From positions 1-64,000 of the forward strand of contig NZ_NOWF01000009.1 of NCBI RefSeq assembly GCF_002245355.1: a stretch of 64,000 bases of DNA. Direction: 5' to 3'. Position numbers and translations under genes: made by a program. Of the stretch, positions 27,803 through 37,803 are shown one piece after another; positions within the stretch are counted from its first letter, which is position 1; each line of letters begins with the position of its first letter. The DNA is from Paludifilum halophilum (GTDB lineage: Bacteria > Bacillota > Bacilli > Thermoactinomycetales > DSM-45169). The notes under the pieces were generated by a model that was not told where the DNA came from, did not search any database, and worked only from the letters and a program-made list of their open reading frames with translations.

Positions 27803-29734
27803 ATGAAACAATCGGATTTACTCTTTCAGAAACTTTGGGGGGCGGTTAATATTGTTCGGGGTGAAGTTAATTCCTCGGAATACCTTGATCTGATATTGCA
27901 CGTATTAACTATAAAGGTCCTCAATGATAATTCAGATCACCCTTATGCCATTCCAGAAACGGCAAAGTGGAACAATATCCTGATTGGACAATCGATTGAT
28001 AACAATCTCAACCGAGCGGTCTTTAGCCTTCAAGAAGAAAACGAGGATCTTAGTGGCGTTATGGCTTATGACTTTAAAAACGTGACACGTGATGAATCTT
28101 TACATTCCTTACTTCGCCACATGGATCGATTAAACTTGACTAGAAGTAAATTGGAGAACCCTGATCCCTTAAGGGGAACATTAGCACAAGCCATTGACCA
28201 GTTCATTGAACGTATTGCGGATCATGAGGGTAAGAAAGGAGCCGAGTATCACAGTCCTAAAGAAATTGGCATGTTACTGGCTGAAATCCTTCGTCCTCAA
28301 CAAGGAACGGTATACGATGGAGCAACAGGAATGGGTCGTTTTCTGATTGAGACGGCAAAACAGGCACCTAATTACCTTCAGTTGTATGGACAAGAGATTA
28401 ACCAACGCACCTGGAGACTTAATCAACTAAACTTTATCTTACATAGTTTATATGATACACATATTGCAATGGCTGATACCATTCGAGAACCCCAATGGGT
28501 CCAAGATCACCATTTGAAAACCTTTGATTATGTGCTGATGAATCCACCGTTTGGGTTGAAAAATTGGGGGCAAGAGGTTGCTGAAACAGATCCATTTGGT
28601 CGATTTAAATATGGGGTACCCAGTGCAGTAAGCGGTGACATAGCATTTGTCTTACATGCATTAGCCTCGTTGAATACGGAGGGGAAAGCTGCCCTCGTTG
28701 TCCCCCACGGCATTCTGTTTCGGTCCGGGTCGGATCAACAGATTCGTAAGGCCATGTTGGAGGATGGGTTGGTTGAAGCCATTATCTCCTTACCCTCTAA
28801 CCTATTTTCTAGCACAGGAATCCCAGTGGCTATTTTGGTTCTCAACAGGAACAGTCGACACCCTGGTCAGGTCCAGTTCATCAACGCCAAGGAGGGATAT
28901 CAAAGGGAACGAGGTCGTAATCGGTTACGCGAACAAGATATTAAAAAGATCGTCGAGGCTTATCATGAGAAGAAAGAAGTTGAACGTTACAGCCAACTCA
29001 TCCCTTTAAAGGAGATCCAAGAGAACGACTGGATACTTTCTGTTGAACGGTACGTTGAAGCCTTATCGATTGAAACTAAAATCGGTGAAGTATTCGTGAA
29101 CACCAAACGTTACGAAGCATCGGGTCTAAATTTAAAGGAACTCAATCAGTTATGTGAACCAAAGCCTTTTCGCGGCATGAACCCCCCAAAAAAAGGTGAA
29201 GAGGATGAACCAAATTACCATCTGATCAATCTAGTGGATGTTCAAGATGGCAATATCCTTTTTGACCAGTTGAAGTCGGTCACTGTCAATTCACGTAGAG
29301 CCCTCCGTTTTGAGGTTCGGCCGGGAGATGTGATTATCGCCAGTCGGGGAACCGTACTCAAAGTAGCTGTCGTACCTGTGACAGAAATGAACCTCTTAGC
29401 TACGAATAACTTTATAGTGGCTCGCCCCAAAGAAGAGTTAGATCCTTTTTATCTAAAGGCTTTCCTTGAAAGTCCTTTAGGCATTCACTACTTTACGACA
29501 CGTCAACATGGAACGATTGCACCTGTCATCAATTCCAAAGATGTTGGAGCCATTCCTATACCATTATTTGAGTTAGAAGAACAACAAAAAATCGCCCAAC
29601 AAATTATGAAAGCAGAGCAAGATCGGAAACAGACCATTGAAGAAGCGAACAGGAGACATCAACAACAACTTCAATCGCTATATCGTGATATGAGGATTAT
29701 GGAATTTGTTCAGCAAGAGGAGACTGATGTATGA
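27803..29734 (+). CDS. type I-like N6-adenine methylase fused to a half specificity domain
   Basis: 643 residues. 1-140 form the HsdM N-terminal helical domain; 150-400 form the methylase domain. Its motif I is DGATGMGRF (172-180), atypical against the usual DPxxGxGGF, and motif IV NPPF (247-250) is intact. Residues ~430-635 are a single target-recognition domain (LINLVDVQDGNI, VRPGDVIIASRG, PIPLFELEEQQKIAQQI) with a coiled-coil tail, i.e. half an HsdS. It should methylate adenine at a self-specified site. Its stop overlaps the hsdR start by 4 bases (ATGA). It is a second methylase in addition to the hsdM at 32063. Confidence 0.85.
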   Translation: MKQSDLLFQKLWGAVNIVRGEVNSSEYLDLILHVLTIKVLNDNSDHPYAIPETAKWNNILIGQSIDNNLNRAVFSLQEENEDLSGVMAYDFKNVTRDESLHSLLRHMDRLNLTRSKLENPDPLRGTLAQAIDQFIERIADHEGKKGAEYHSPKEIGMLLAEILRPQQGTVYDGATGMGRFLIETAKQAPNYLQLYGQEINQRTWRLNQLNFILHSLYDTHIAMADTIREPQWVQDHHLKTFDYVLMNPPFGLKNWGQEVAETDPFGRFKYGVPSAVSGDIAFVLHALASLNTEGKAALVVPHGILFRSGSDQQIRKAMLEDGLVEAIISLPSNLFSSTGIPVAILVLNRNSRHPGQVQFINAKEGYQRERGRNRLREQDIKKIVEAYHEKKEVERYSQLIPLKEIQENDWILSVERYVEALSIETKIGEVFVNTKRYEASGLNLKELNQLCEPKPFRGMNPPKKGEEDEPNYHLINLVDVQDGNILFDQLKSVTVNSRRALRFEVRPGDVIIASRGTVLKVAVVPVTEMNLLATNNFIVARPKEELDPFYLKAFLESPLGIHYFTTRQHGTIAPVINSKDVGAIPIPLFELEEQQKIAQQIMKAEQDRKQTIEEANRRHQQQLQSLYRDMRIMEFVQQEETDV

Positions 29735-32049
29735 GAAAAGATAAACTAAGCGAGCGAGATGTTTGCACTAAATTTATTACCCCTGCTCTCCAAGAAGCGG
29801 GTTGGGATATTATGTCGCAGGTTCGTGAAGAGGTTAGTTTTACGGAAGGACAGATCTTGGTCAATGGTAACAAGGTAACTCGAAAGAAGAGCAAACGAGC
29901 CGATTATATGCTTTATCCAAAGAATCATCCGAACCTTCCAATTGCTTTGATTGAGGCAAAGAAAAACACGAAACCTTTAGGCGGAGGAATGCAACAGGTA
30001 TTGGAGTATGCCGAGATGCTTGATGTTCCCTTTGTGTATTCCTCCAATGGGGATGGTTTCGTTGAGCATGACCGGACTGTGACCGACGGTAAAAGAGAAA
30101 GGATCTTAACGTTAGATGAGTTCCCTTCGTCAGAAGGGCTGTGGGAGCGCTATTGCCTGTGGAAAGGCATTAATGAAGAACAAGAACAAATCATTGCCCA
30201 GCCTTACTATGTGGATGCCAGTGGAAAAAGCCCTCGTTACTATCAGCGAATCGCCATCAACCGAACTATTGAAGCTGCGGCAAATGGACAAGATCGAATT
30301 CTTCTCATTATGGCTACAGGAACGGGGAAAACATACACATCATTTCAAATTATTTGGCGACTATGGAAATCGAAGGTAAAAAAACGGATTCTGTTCTTGG
30401 CTGATCGAAACATTTTGATCGATCAGACCATGACCAACGATTTTAACCCTTTTGATGACAAGATGACGAAGATTAAAAAACGGCAAATCGATAAGTCTTA
30501 TGAGATTTACCTCGCTTTATATCAAGGAGTTTCAGGAGAAGAGGATTGGAAAAATGTCTATAAGCAGTTTTCTCCGGACTTCTTTGATCTGGTTATTATC
30601 GATGAGTGTCATCGGGGAAGTGCCAAAGCAGACTCAGCATGGCGCGAGATCTTGGAGTATTTCCATTCAGCTACCCAAATCGGCTTAACAGCCACACCAA
30701 AGGAAACCAAGGATGTCTCCAATATTGATTACTTCGGAGAACCGGTTTACACCTACTCCTTAAAACAAGGGATCGAAGACGGGTTTTTAGCCCCATATAA
30801 GGTGATTCGATTTAATCTTGATCGGGATTTGGATGGATGGAGACCGGAGCAAGGGAAACGTGATAAATTCGGGTACGAGATTCATGACCGCGTTTATAAC
30901 CAACGCGACTTCGATCGAAAAATTGTATTGGAAAAGCGAACGGAACTAGTCGCCAAGAAAGTGACCGAGTATCTCAAGAAGACCGGTCGGTTTCAGAAAA
31001 CTATCGTGTTTTGTGTCGATGTCGATCATGCCGAACGAATGCGTAGTGCATTAATCAATGAAAATGCAGATTTATATAGTCGCAATCACAAGTACATCAT
31101 GTGCATTGTAGGGGATAACAAAGAAGGAAAAGCCTCATTGGATGAATTTATTGATCCGGAGAGTACTTATCCCGTGATCGCTACGACTTCAAAGCTCATG
31201 ACCACAGGGGTCGATGCTCAGACGACCAAGCTGATTGTATTGGATAGACATATCAACTCGATGACCGAGTTTAAACAAATCATTGGCCGTGGGACACGGG
31301 TGAATGAGGAATATGATAAGTACTTTTTTACCATCATGGATTTCCGAAACGTCACCAACCTATTTGCCGATCCAGGATTCGATGGAAATCCTGTCAAGGT
31401 ATATGAACCGGGTAAAGATGATCCCATTTCATCGCCAGATGATATGGATACCAATCCCGATAATGAAATTATTAAAGAGAAGGAAAGCAACTATAAACCT
31501 TATGTCGATGATGTTGATGTTCACGTATCCGTTGAAAGGCAGCAATTTTACGGCCCGGATGGTAAACTAATAACAGAGTCCTTAAAGGATTATACGAAGA
31601 AAACGGTCCGGGAAGAGTATCGATCGCTGGATGACTTTATTCAGAAATGGGATGAAGCGGAGAAGAAAGAAACCATCATTCAGGAGCTGTTGGAACAAGG
31701 CATTCCCTTGGATGCGCTTCAAGAAGAGGTAGGGGTAGAGTACGATATCTTTGATCTGATTTGTCATGTAGCCTTTGATCAAAAACCACTTACACGAAGT
31801 GAACGAGCAAAAAATGCCCAACAGGATACTTACTTCGATCAGTATGGAGAAAAAGCCCGTCGAGTCATCAATGCCCTTTTGAACCGATATGCAGAAGGTG
31901 GTATTGAGGATATCGAGTCCATGGAGGTTCTCCGGATTGCTCCGTTTACCCAGATCGGTTCCCCGATGGAAATCATTAAGGTGTTTAATGGTAAACAGAA
32001 ATACCTTGAAACCGTGCATCAACTAAAAAAACGCATATATAGCGCGTAA
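29731..32049 (+). CDS. hsdR: type I restriction enzyme R subunit (EcoAI-like)
   Basis: 772 residues. The N-terminal PD-(D/E)xK nuclease has D58 and E75-A-K77 (ADYML...ALIEAKK). The SF2 translocase has Walker A ATGTGKT (195-201), DECH (291-294), LTATP (319-323) and motif VI near QIIGRGTRV. The C-terminal region fits the EcoEI/EcoAI R-type tail that docks on the methylase. It cleaves and translocates unmodified DNA using ATP. It overlaps the upstream methylase-specificity gene by 4 bases and precedes hsdM by 13 bases, so all are one operon. Confidence 0.92.
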   Translation: MRKDKLSERDVCTKFITPALQEAGWDIMSQVREEVSFTEGQILVNGNKVTRKKSKRADYMLYPKNHPNLPIALIEAKKNTKPLGGGMQQVLEYAEMLDVPFVYSSNGDGFVEHDRTVTDGKRERILTLDEFPSSEGLWERYCLWKGINEEQEQIIAQPYYVDASGKSPRYYQRIAINRTIEAAANGQDRILLIMATGTGKTYTSFQIIWRLWKSKVKKRILFLADRNILIDQTMTNDFNPFDDKMTKIKKRQIDKSYEIYLALYQGVSGEEDWKNVYKQFSPDFFDLVIIDECHRGSAKADSAWREILEYFHSATQIGLTATPKETKDVSNIDYFGEPVYTYSLKQGIEDGFLAPYKVIRFNLDRDLDGWRPEQGKRDKFGYEIHDRVYNQRDFDRKIVLEKRTELVAKKVTEYLKKTGRFQKTIVFCVDVDHAERMRSALINENADLYSRNHKYIMCIVGDNKEGKASLDEFIDPESTYPVIATTSKLMTTGVDAQTTKLIVLDRHINSMTEFKQIIGRGTRVNEEYDKYFFTIMDFRNVTNLFADPGFDGNPVKVYEPGKDDPISSPDDMDTNPDNEIIKEKESNYKPYVDDVDVHVSVERQQFYGPDGKLITESLKDYTKKTVREEYRSLDDFIQKWDEAEKKETIIQELLEQGIPLDALQEEVGVEYDIFDLICHVAFDQKPLTRSERAKNAQQDTYFDQYGEKARRVINALLNRYAEGGIEDIESMEVLRIAPFTQIGSPMEIIKVFNGKQKYLETVHQLKKRIYSA

Positions 32050-32062
32050 AGGATGAGACATC

Positions 32063-33499
32063 ATGACCATTACTAATGTAATTAAAACCATCCAAGATAT
32101 CATGCGTCAGGACTCAGGCGTCGATGGCGATGCCCAACGGATTGCTCAGCTCGTTTGGATGTTGTTTTTGAAGATTTTTGATGATAAAGAACAAGAAATT
32201 GAGCTATTTCGAGATGGCTATCAATCTCCAATCCCAAAGGATCTCCAATGGCGTTCCTGGGCTGCCGATGATGAGGGTATGACGGGTGATGAGCTGTCGG
32301 ACTTTGTGAACAACCGTCTGTTTCCTGAATTGAAGAATCTACCTTATACTCCGCAAGATAATCCTCGTGGGTTTATGGTCAGGGAAGTCTTTTCAGATGC
32401 TTATAACTATATGAAATCGGGGACACTGCTACGTCAGGTAATCAATAAACTAAATGAAGTGGATTTCAACAGCTCAGAAGACCGTCATCTTTTTAACGAC
32501 CTATATGAAAGTTTCCTGAAAGATCTACAATCAGCTGGTAATGCAGGCGAGTTTTATACTCCACGGGCTGTAACGCAATTTATGGTGGATATGATAAATC
32601 CCCAGGTAGGCGAAGTGGTCTTGGATCCGGCTTGTGGCACTGGCGGTTTTTTGACCAATACCGTCGATCACTTGAAGAAACAAGTCAAATCAGTCGAAGA
32701 GTATGACCTGATTTCGAAAACCATCAGGGGAATTGAGAAAAAACCTCTTCCACATATCTTGGCTACGACGAACTTAATCCTTCATGAGGTGGACAACCCT
32801 CACATCAACCATGGAAACTCATTGTCCCGTCCGCTTCGGGATTACAAGAAGAAGGAGCGGGTCAATGTGGTGGTAACCAATCCTCCGTTTGGTGGGATTG
32901 AGGAAGATGGTATTCAAGCGAACTTCCCAAGTGCCTTCAAAACAAAGGAAACGGCTGATTTGTTTCTGGTTCTTATTATGCATCTTCTTAAAGAAGATGG
33001 CCGTGCCGCGATTGTATTACCGGATGGATTCCTGTTCGGTGAAGGCGTCAAAACCAGGATAAAGGAGAAGCTGTTACAGGAATTTAATCTTCACACCATT
33101 GTTCGGTTGCCGAATGGGGTTTTCGCACCGTACACTCTAATCAAGACCAACCTCCTCTTCTTTGAGAAAGGCTCTTCAACCAAGGAAATCTGGTACTATG
33201 AACATCCTTATCCAGAAGGGATGAAATCTTACTCTAAGACGAAGCCGATTCGGATCGAGGAGTTTGACCGGGAGAAAGCCTGGTGGAACCATCGGGTGGA
33301 GAATGAATATGCTTGGAAGGTATCAGCGGAAGAAATCACAAAGCAAAACTATAATTTGGATCAACAGAATCCTCATTATCTAGTGGAGGAAACTGAAAAG
33401 ACACCTGAAGAGTTGCTCCTCGTTCTGGAGGAGAATGAAAATAAGATTGTTAAAAGTATCACTAAGCTAAAACAGCTTTTAGGAGAGAAATCATCATGA
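32063..33499 (+). CDS. hsdM: type I restriction-modification methylase subunit
   Basis: 478 residues, of conventional type. The N-terminal helical HsdM domain runs ~1-135; the SAM-binding motif DPACGTGGF is at 188-196 and the catalytic NPPF at 273-276. It forms the N6-adenine methyltransferase with HsdS, at the site chosen by the latter. The stop overlaps the hsdS start (ATGA). Compared with the methylase at 27803 it keeps consensus motif I, so it is the likely partner of HsdR and HsdS. Confidence 0.94.
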   Translation: MTITNVIKTIQDIMRQDSGVDGDAQRIAQLVWMLFLKIFDDKEQEIELFRDGYQSPIPKDLQWRSWAADDEGMTGDELSDFVNNRLFPELKNLPYTPQDNPRGFMVREVFSDAYNYMKSGTLLRQVINKLNEVDFNSSEDRHLFNDLYESFLKDLQSAGNAGEFYTPRAVTQFMVDMINPQVGEVVLDPACGTGGFLTNTVDHLKKQVKSVEEYDLISKTIRGIEKKPLPHILATTNLILHEVDNPHINHGNSLSRPLRDYKKKERVNVVVTNPPFGGIEEDGIQANFPSAFKTKETADLFLVLIMHLLKEDGRAAIVLPDGFLFGEGVKTRIKEKLLQEFNLHTIVRLPNGVFAPYTLIKTNLLFFEKGSSTKEIWYYEHPYPEGMKSYSKTKPIRIEEFDREKAWWNHRVENEYAWKVSAEEITKQNYNLDQQNPHYLVEETEKTPEELLLVLEENENKIVKSITKLKQLLGEKSS

Positions 33500-34809
33500 A
33501 AAGGTTTAAACTAAGCAATGTACTTAGCTTGGTATCAAGACCGGAAAATGTACAACCTGACAAAACATATAAATTACTGGGAGTACACTGGTATGCAAAA
33601 GGATTGTATATAAAGGATGTCAGAAAGGGGCACGAAATCAAAGCAAAAAAATTGTATAAAGTAGAGAAAGGAGATTTTGTATACAATCGTTTATTCGCAT
33701 GGAAAGGATCATTTGGTTTAGCCACGGAAGAAGTAGCAGGATGTTACGTATCGAATGAATTTCCATGTTTCCAATTTTCGAATTCAGATCCAGAATATAT
33801 TCTTTGGTTATTTAAAGATGAAGAAATGTGGGATCGATGTAGTGAGCTTAGTAAAGGAAGTACATCCATTTCCCGGAAAAGATTGAAAGTAGAAAAGTTA
33901 CTTAGTCTCGATGTTCCTTTACCGGATCTCCAACAACAAAACACTCTTTCGGAGTATTTTCAAGCCGTTGAATCAACAGTCCACATACTAAAAGGACAGT
34001 TAAATGAGAGATCGAAAATTATAACTGACCTCAGACAATCTATACTTAACCAAGCCGTTCAAGGCAAGCTTGTTCCTCAAGACCCCAACGATAAACCTGC
34101 TTCCGTGTTATTGGAGAAGATCAAGGAAGAGAAAGACCGGTTGGTAAAGGAGAAGAAGATACGGAAGCAAAAGGTGTTGCCGCTGATTGAGGAAGAGGAG
34201 ATTCCTTATGAGATACCGGAGGGATGGGAGTGGGTGAGGTTTGGAGATGTTTGTAGAATTGTATCAAATTTAGTGGACCCTAAAGAGTTTCTTTTTTTAG
34301 TTCATGTTGCTCCCAATCACATTGAAAAAAGCACAGGTAAATTGATTGATTTAGAGCTAGTATCTGAAGCGGGATTACGTAGTAAAAAACACAAGTTTAA
34401 CCCTGGTCAGATTATCTATTCGAAAATCAGACCTAACCTTTCAAAGCTAACTATTGTAGATTTTGAAGGGGTATGTAGTGCTGATATGTATCCTATTGAT
34501 GTTTTTATTAACAATAAATATGTCGCCAACTACATGCTTTCTTCCTACTTTATTAACTTAGTAACCAAAAATGATAACCGTGTGGCAATGCCTAAAGTCA
34601 ATCAAGACGAACTCAATAAAGTAATTGTTCCCCTCCCGCCCCTCAAGGAACAAAAACGCATCGTCGCCAAAGTGGATCAACTTCTATCCCTGTGCGATCA
34701 ACTAGAAGAACAACTGAAGGTATCCGAACAAAATACAGAAAAACTACTCCAAGCTGTTTTGCACGAGGCATTTCAAAGTGAGGAAACCAAAGAAGCGGTT
34801 GAAGTTTAA
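33496..34809 (+). CDS. hsdS: type I restriction-modification specificity subunit
   Basis: 437 residues with two target-recognition domains (~1-150 and ~225-390). Each is followed by a helical conserved region: LQQQNTLSEYFQAVEST near 150 and LKEQKRIVAKVDQLLSLCDQLEEQL near 390. The bipartite layout gives recognition of a split DNA sequence. It is the last gene of the operon and ends ~60 bases before a terminator-like hairpin. The first domain is shorter in conserved motifs than the second, consistent with shuffling of specificity domains. Confidence 0.92.
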   Translation: MKRFKLSNVLSLVSRPENVQPDKTYKLLGVHWYAKGLYIKDVRKGHEIKAKKLYKVEKGDFVYNRLFAWKGSFGLATEEVAGCYVSNEFPCFQFSNSDPEYILWLFKDEEMWDRCSELSKGSTSISRKRLKVEKLLSLDVPLPDLQQQNTLSEYFQAVESTVHILKGQLNERSKIITDLRQSILNQAVQGKLVPQDPNDKPASVLLEKIKEEKDRLVKEKKIRKQKVLPLIEEEEIPYEIPEGWEWVRFGDVCRIVSNLVDPKEFLFLVHVAPNHIEKSTGKLIDLELVSEAGLRSKKHKFNPGQIIYSKIRPNLSKLTIVDFEGVCSADMYPIDVFINNKYVANYMLSSYFINLVTKNDNRVAMPKVNQDELNKVIVPLPPLKEQKRIVAKVDQLLSLCDQLEEQLKVSEQNTEKLLQAVLHEAFQSEETKEAVEV

Positions 34810-34871
34810 GTGATAAATAATATTTGACCCCCCCATAGATTTATAAAATTAGTATACAAGGGAATCGCATT

Positions 34872-34918
34872 CGGCAAAGCGAGTGGTTATCGCTCTTGCC
34901 GATAGCGGTTCTTTTTCT
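34872..34918 (+). terminator. probable terminator of the restriction operon
   Basis: Imperfect hairpin CGGCAAAGCGAG / CGCTCTTGCCG (34872-34901), then ATAGCGGTTCTTTTTC. The T-run begins ~12 bases after the stem, which is long. Confidence 0.5.
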
Positions 34919-35333
34919 GTTATGCCTTTAGGCTCAGTTTCCGGCAATCATGTACGTGGTAAAAATCACGGATCGATCGACACCTCCTCGATTTTGTGTT
35001 TAGCGGCTTGCACCAAACTATTAATACCTCAAAATGCTGTTAGATATCCTGGACAGAAACCATTGTAAAATAACCTTTCCATGATATTAATGGTTTTTCG
35101 CTATATCAACCATCATCCGGAAAGGACAAGAAATGCGGAGAGAAGGGCGAACCATTTATGCATTCGATGCCGTCCTCCTTAACATGAATGACGGAAGGAA
35201 CACTCCTTAGTTACGGTCCAATTAAGTTGGGAGGCTACCAAAATCGCAGCCCCCCTTTCTTATCTCTGGCTATCAGTCAGCCGCAATAGTAGATAAGAAG
35301 CCCAAGCACCAAGTCATCATCCCTTTGCGATAT
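34919..35333. other. intergenic, restriction operon to pxp operon
   Basis: No intact gene recognised. It separates the AT-rich island from the GC-richer pxp operon. No insertion-sequence ends or clear direct repeats were spotted by eye. Confidence 0.4.
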
Positions 35334-36089
35334 TCATCTCCGCCGCTCCGTAATAAACATATGCCCCGGAGAGTGGGTGATCATCCATTCGGGGCGGCTG
35401 GCCACGGCTACCGCCTGGGGAGTGACGCCGCAGGCCCAAAAGGCGGGGATTTCGCCGGGATGGACCGTGACGGCATCCCCGTAGTCCGGTCGATCCAGAT
35501 CCGTGATTCCGATCGCCTCCGGATCACCCACTTGAACCGGGGCCCCGTGAACGCGGGGATGGCGGGAGGTGATCTCCACAGCCCGGATCAGATCCTTCGA
35601 CTTCAGCGGACGCATGCTGACCACCAGCGGGCCGGCAAACATCCCCGCCGGTTTACAGGGGAGATGGGTCCGGTACATGGGTACGTTTTTATTCTCTTCG
35701 ATGTGGCGAACCGGGATCCCGCCTTCAATCAGGAGCGACTCGAAGGTAAAACTACACCCCAGCAAAAAGGAAACGGCGTCTTCCCTCCAGTACGCCTCGA
35801 TATCCGTCACTTCCTCGACCCACTCCCCGTTTCGGTACACCCTGTACCGGGGCAGGTCCAGGCGCAGATCGGCACCGGGAGCCGTTTTCTTCGGCACCGG
35901 ACAACCCGGGTCCGTCACTTCCAGCAATGGACACGGTTTCGGGTTGCGAACACAGAAGAGGAGAAAATCATAGGCCATCCTCTTGGGAAGAATGACCAGA
36001 TTGGCTTGCAGATACCCCGGAGCCAGTCCCGCCGTCGGTCGGGTCCATTCTCCGGAACGAACCGCCCGGCGCACTTCGGACAAGTTCAT
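35334..36089 (-). CDS. ycsI: YcsI/DUF1445 putative hydro-lyase
   Basis: 251 residues of the YcsI (D-glutamate cyclase-like) family. Blocks FLLGCSFTFESLL, RHIEENKNVPMYRT, CGVTPQAVAVASRP and a C-terminal THSPGHMFITE are typical. It is proposed to act as a hydro-lyase in pyroglutamate metabolism. It overlaps the pxpC stop/start by 4 bases and is the last gene of the operon. Confidence 0.9.
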   Translation of the reverse strand: MNLSEVRRAVRSGEWTRPTAGLAPGYLQANLVILPKRMAYDFLLFCVRNPKPCPLLEVTDPGCPVPKKTAPGADLRLDLPRYRVYRNGEWVEEVTDIEAYWREDAVSFLLGCSFTFESLLIEGGIPVRHIEENKNVPMYRTHLPCKPAGMFAGPLVVSMRPLKSKDLIRAVEITSRHPRVHGAPVQVGDPEAIGITDLDRPDYGDAVTVHPGEIPAFWACGVTPQAVAVASRPEWMITHSPGHMFITERRR

Positions 36090-37039
36090 AGACTTACCGC
36101 CTCCAGCCTCCGCAAAAAATGTTCCTGTTCCACTGCCAACTTTTGGGCTTGATTGACATCCACCGCTTCAAAGGAAAGGGTGTGACCCGGAGCTGCCTGA
36201 GCCAGGATGGGCAAATCGACGGAGATCACTGTGGCGATTTTCGTATATCCGCCTGTTGTCTGCCGATCCGCCATCAGAACGATCGGCTGTCCCTCGGCCG
36301 GAACTTGGATCGAACCCGGAGCAGTGGCATCGGAGAGAATATCGGCAGACCTGCGGTGCGGAATGTTGGGACCTTTCAGCCGATAACCCATCCGGTCCGA
36401 CTGAGGAGTGATCCGGTAATCACTGTTGAAAAAGGTCGCGATCCCCGCCGGGGTAAAAACTTCATACTCCGGACCCGGAACCACCCGCACCTGAAGATGT
36501 TCTTTGTAAACGGGTTGCTGATCACGGGAAAGCTGTCGTCCCGCCACCCGGTATGCGAGAGGATCCGAATCCCCGGTGTCAAGGACATCATCCGCCTGCA
36601 GCGCCCGCCCCTGGAAACCTCCGATCCTTCCCTTGAGATAGGTGGATTTGCTGCCGAGCACCGGAGGCACCCGGACGCCTCCCGCTACTGTCAAGTAGGC
36701 ACGGGTTCCCTGTAACGCTCCTTTGAACCGCAACTCCTGTCCCGGACTCACCCGAAGGCTTTTCCAGAGAGGAACCGGGCTTCCATCCAGGGAGGCGCCC
36801 AGATCCCCTCCAGTCAGGGCGATTACCTGCTCCGTCAGAAACTGCAATACCGGCCCGGCCCATGTAATCTCCAATCCCGCCTCGGAGCGGGAATTACCCA
36901 CCAACAGATTGCCCACCTGCAGAGACCAGGGGTCCATCGCGCCGGAAACAGGCATTCCGTACTGCTGGTATCCGGTTCGCCCCAGGTCTTGAACCGTCGT
37001 CAGCAGGCCGGGCTTTAAAACGCGTATCGCCTCTGTCAA
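36086..37039 (-). CDS. pxpC: 5-oxoprolinase subunit PxpC (KipA-like)
   Basis: About 317 residues, with the biotin-dependent carboxyltransferase-like fold (AHS2): TVQDLGRTGYQQYGMPVSGAMD at the N-terminus and VLMADRQTTGGYTKIA near the C-terminus. It is one of three subunits that open 5-oxoproline with ATP. The start is a TTG overlapping the pxpA stop (TTGA), preceded by GGGTGGGGG; longer in-frame openings overlap pxpA and are rejected. Confidence 0.9.
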   Translation of the reverse strand: MTEAIRVLKPGLLTTVQDLGRTGYQQYGMPVSGAMDPWSLQVGNLLVGNSRSEAGLEITWAGPVLQFLTEQVIALTGGDLGASLDGSPVPLWKSLRVSPGQELRFKGALQGTRAYLTVAGGVRVPPVLGSKSTYLKGRIGGFQGRALQADDVLDTGDSDPLAYRVAGRQLSRDQQPVYKEHLQVRVVPGPEYEVFTPAGIATFFNSDYRITPQSDRMGYRLKGPNIPHRRSADILSDATAPGSIQVPAEGQPIVLMADRQTTGGYTKIATVISVDLPILAQAAPGHTLSFEAVDVNQAQKLAVEQEHFLRRLEAVSL

Positions 37040-37803
37040 CGTTCCCCCACCCTTTTTACTTGAATCCCGTGGTCCCGGAAAGCTTTTGAAAGGTGTTGTA
37101 CAAAAGCGAGTGCCTGAGGCGAATCCCCGTGGACGCATACGGTATCCGGCCGGATCGGTAAATCCGTCCCGTCGACGGCTTTCACCTTTTTTTCCTTCAC
37201 CATCCGGATCACCCGGCTGACGGCTTCTTCCGGATCTCGAACGACGGCATCCGAATGCGTACGGGGTGTCAAAGTTCCGTCCGGTTGATAAGTACGGTCG
37301 GCAAACACCTCTTCCGCCACGGACAGGCCCGCATCCCGACCTGCGGACACCAGTTCGCTTCCCGCCAAGCCAAATAGGATCAATTCCCGATCCACCGCAG
37401 CCGTCGCCTCGGCGATCGCTTGTGCGAGCCCCTTGTCCCGGCCGGCCATATTGAACAGGGCTCCATGAGGCTTAACATGTTGCAGACGTTCCCCCTCCGA
37501 GGCGGTGAAGGCCTGTAAAGCCCCGATCTGATAAACCACCATATTATAAACCTCATCTGGATCCACCGCCATGTTACGACGTCCGAAACCCAGCAAATCC
37601 GGCAATCCCGGGTGAGCACCCAATCCAACACCATGATGATGGGCCAAGCCCACCGTCCGCCGCATTACATTCGGATCCCCGGCATGGTAACCGCAGGCAA
37701 TGTTAGCCGATGTAATATAACCCAGCACCTTCTCATCCTGACCGATCGTATAATGACCGAAACTTTCACCCAAATCACTGTTCAAGTCAACCGTATAGGT
37801 CAT
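37036..37803 (-). CDS. pxpA: 5-oxoprolinase subunit PxpA (LamB/YcsF)
   Basis: 255 residues: VDLNSDLGESFGHYTIGQD at the N-terminus, ANIACGYHAGDP, GLGAHPGLPDLLGFGRR and CVHGDSPQAL are hallmarks of the family. It is the catalytic-type subunit of the ATP-dependent 5-oxoprolinase. ATG at 37803 is the natural start; a much longer open frame on the same strand extends upstream through pxpB but is a shadow. It overlaps pxpB by 4 bases. Confidence 0.93.
   Translation of the reverse strand: MTYTVDLNSDLGESFGHYTIGQDEKVLGYITSANIACGYHAGDPNVMRRTVGLAHHHGVGLGAHPGLPDLLGFGRRNMAVDPDEVYNMVVYQIGALQAFTASEGERLQHVKPHGALFNMAGRDKGLAQAIAEATAAVDRELILFGLAGSELVSAGRDAGLSVAEEVFADRTYQPDGTLTPRTHSDAVVRDPEEAVSRVIRMVKEKKVKAVDGTDLPIRPDTVCVHGDSPQALAFVQHLSKAFRDHGIQVKRVGER

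Noticed and set aside
25210-34809. Prophage or integrative element
   Set aside because: The region is AT-richer and carries toxin and restriction genes, but there is no integrase, no phage structural gene and no visible att repeats.
34883-35068. Transposase remnant after hsdS
   Set aside because: A 61-codon frame exists, but nothing in it resembles a transposase and the hairpin in it is better explained as a terminator.
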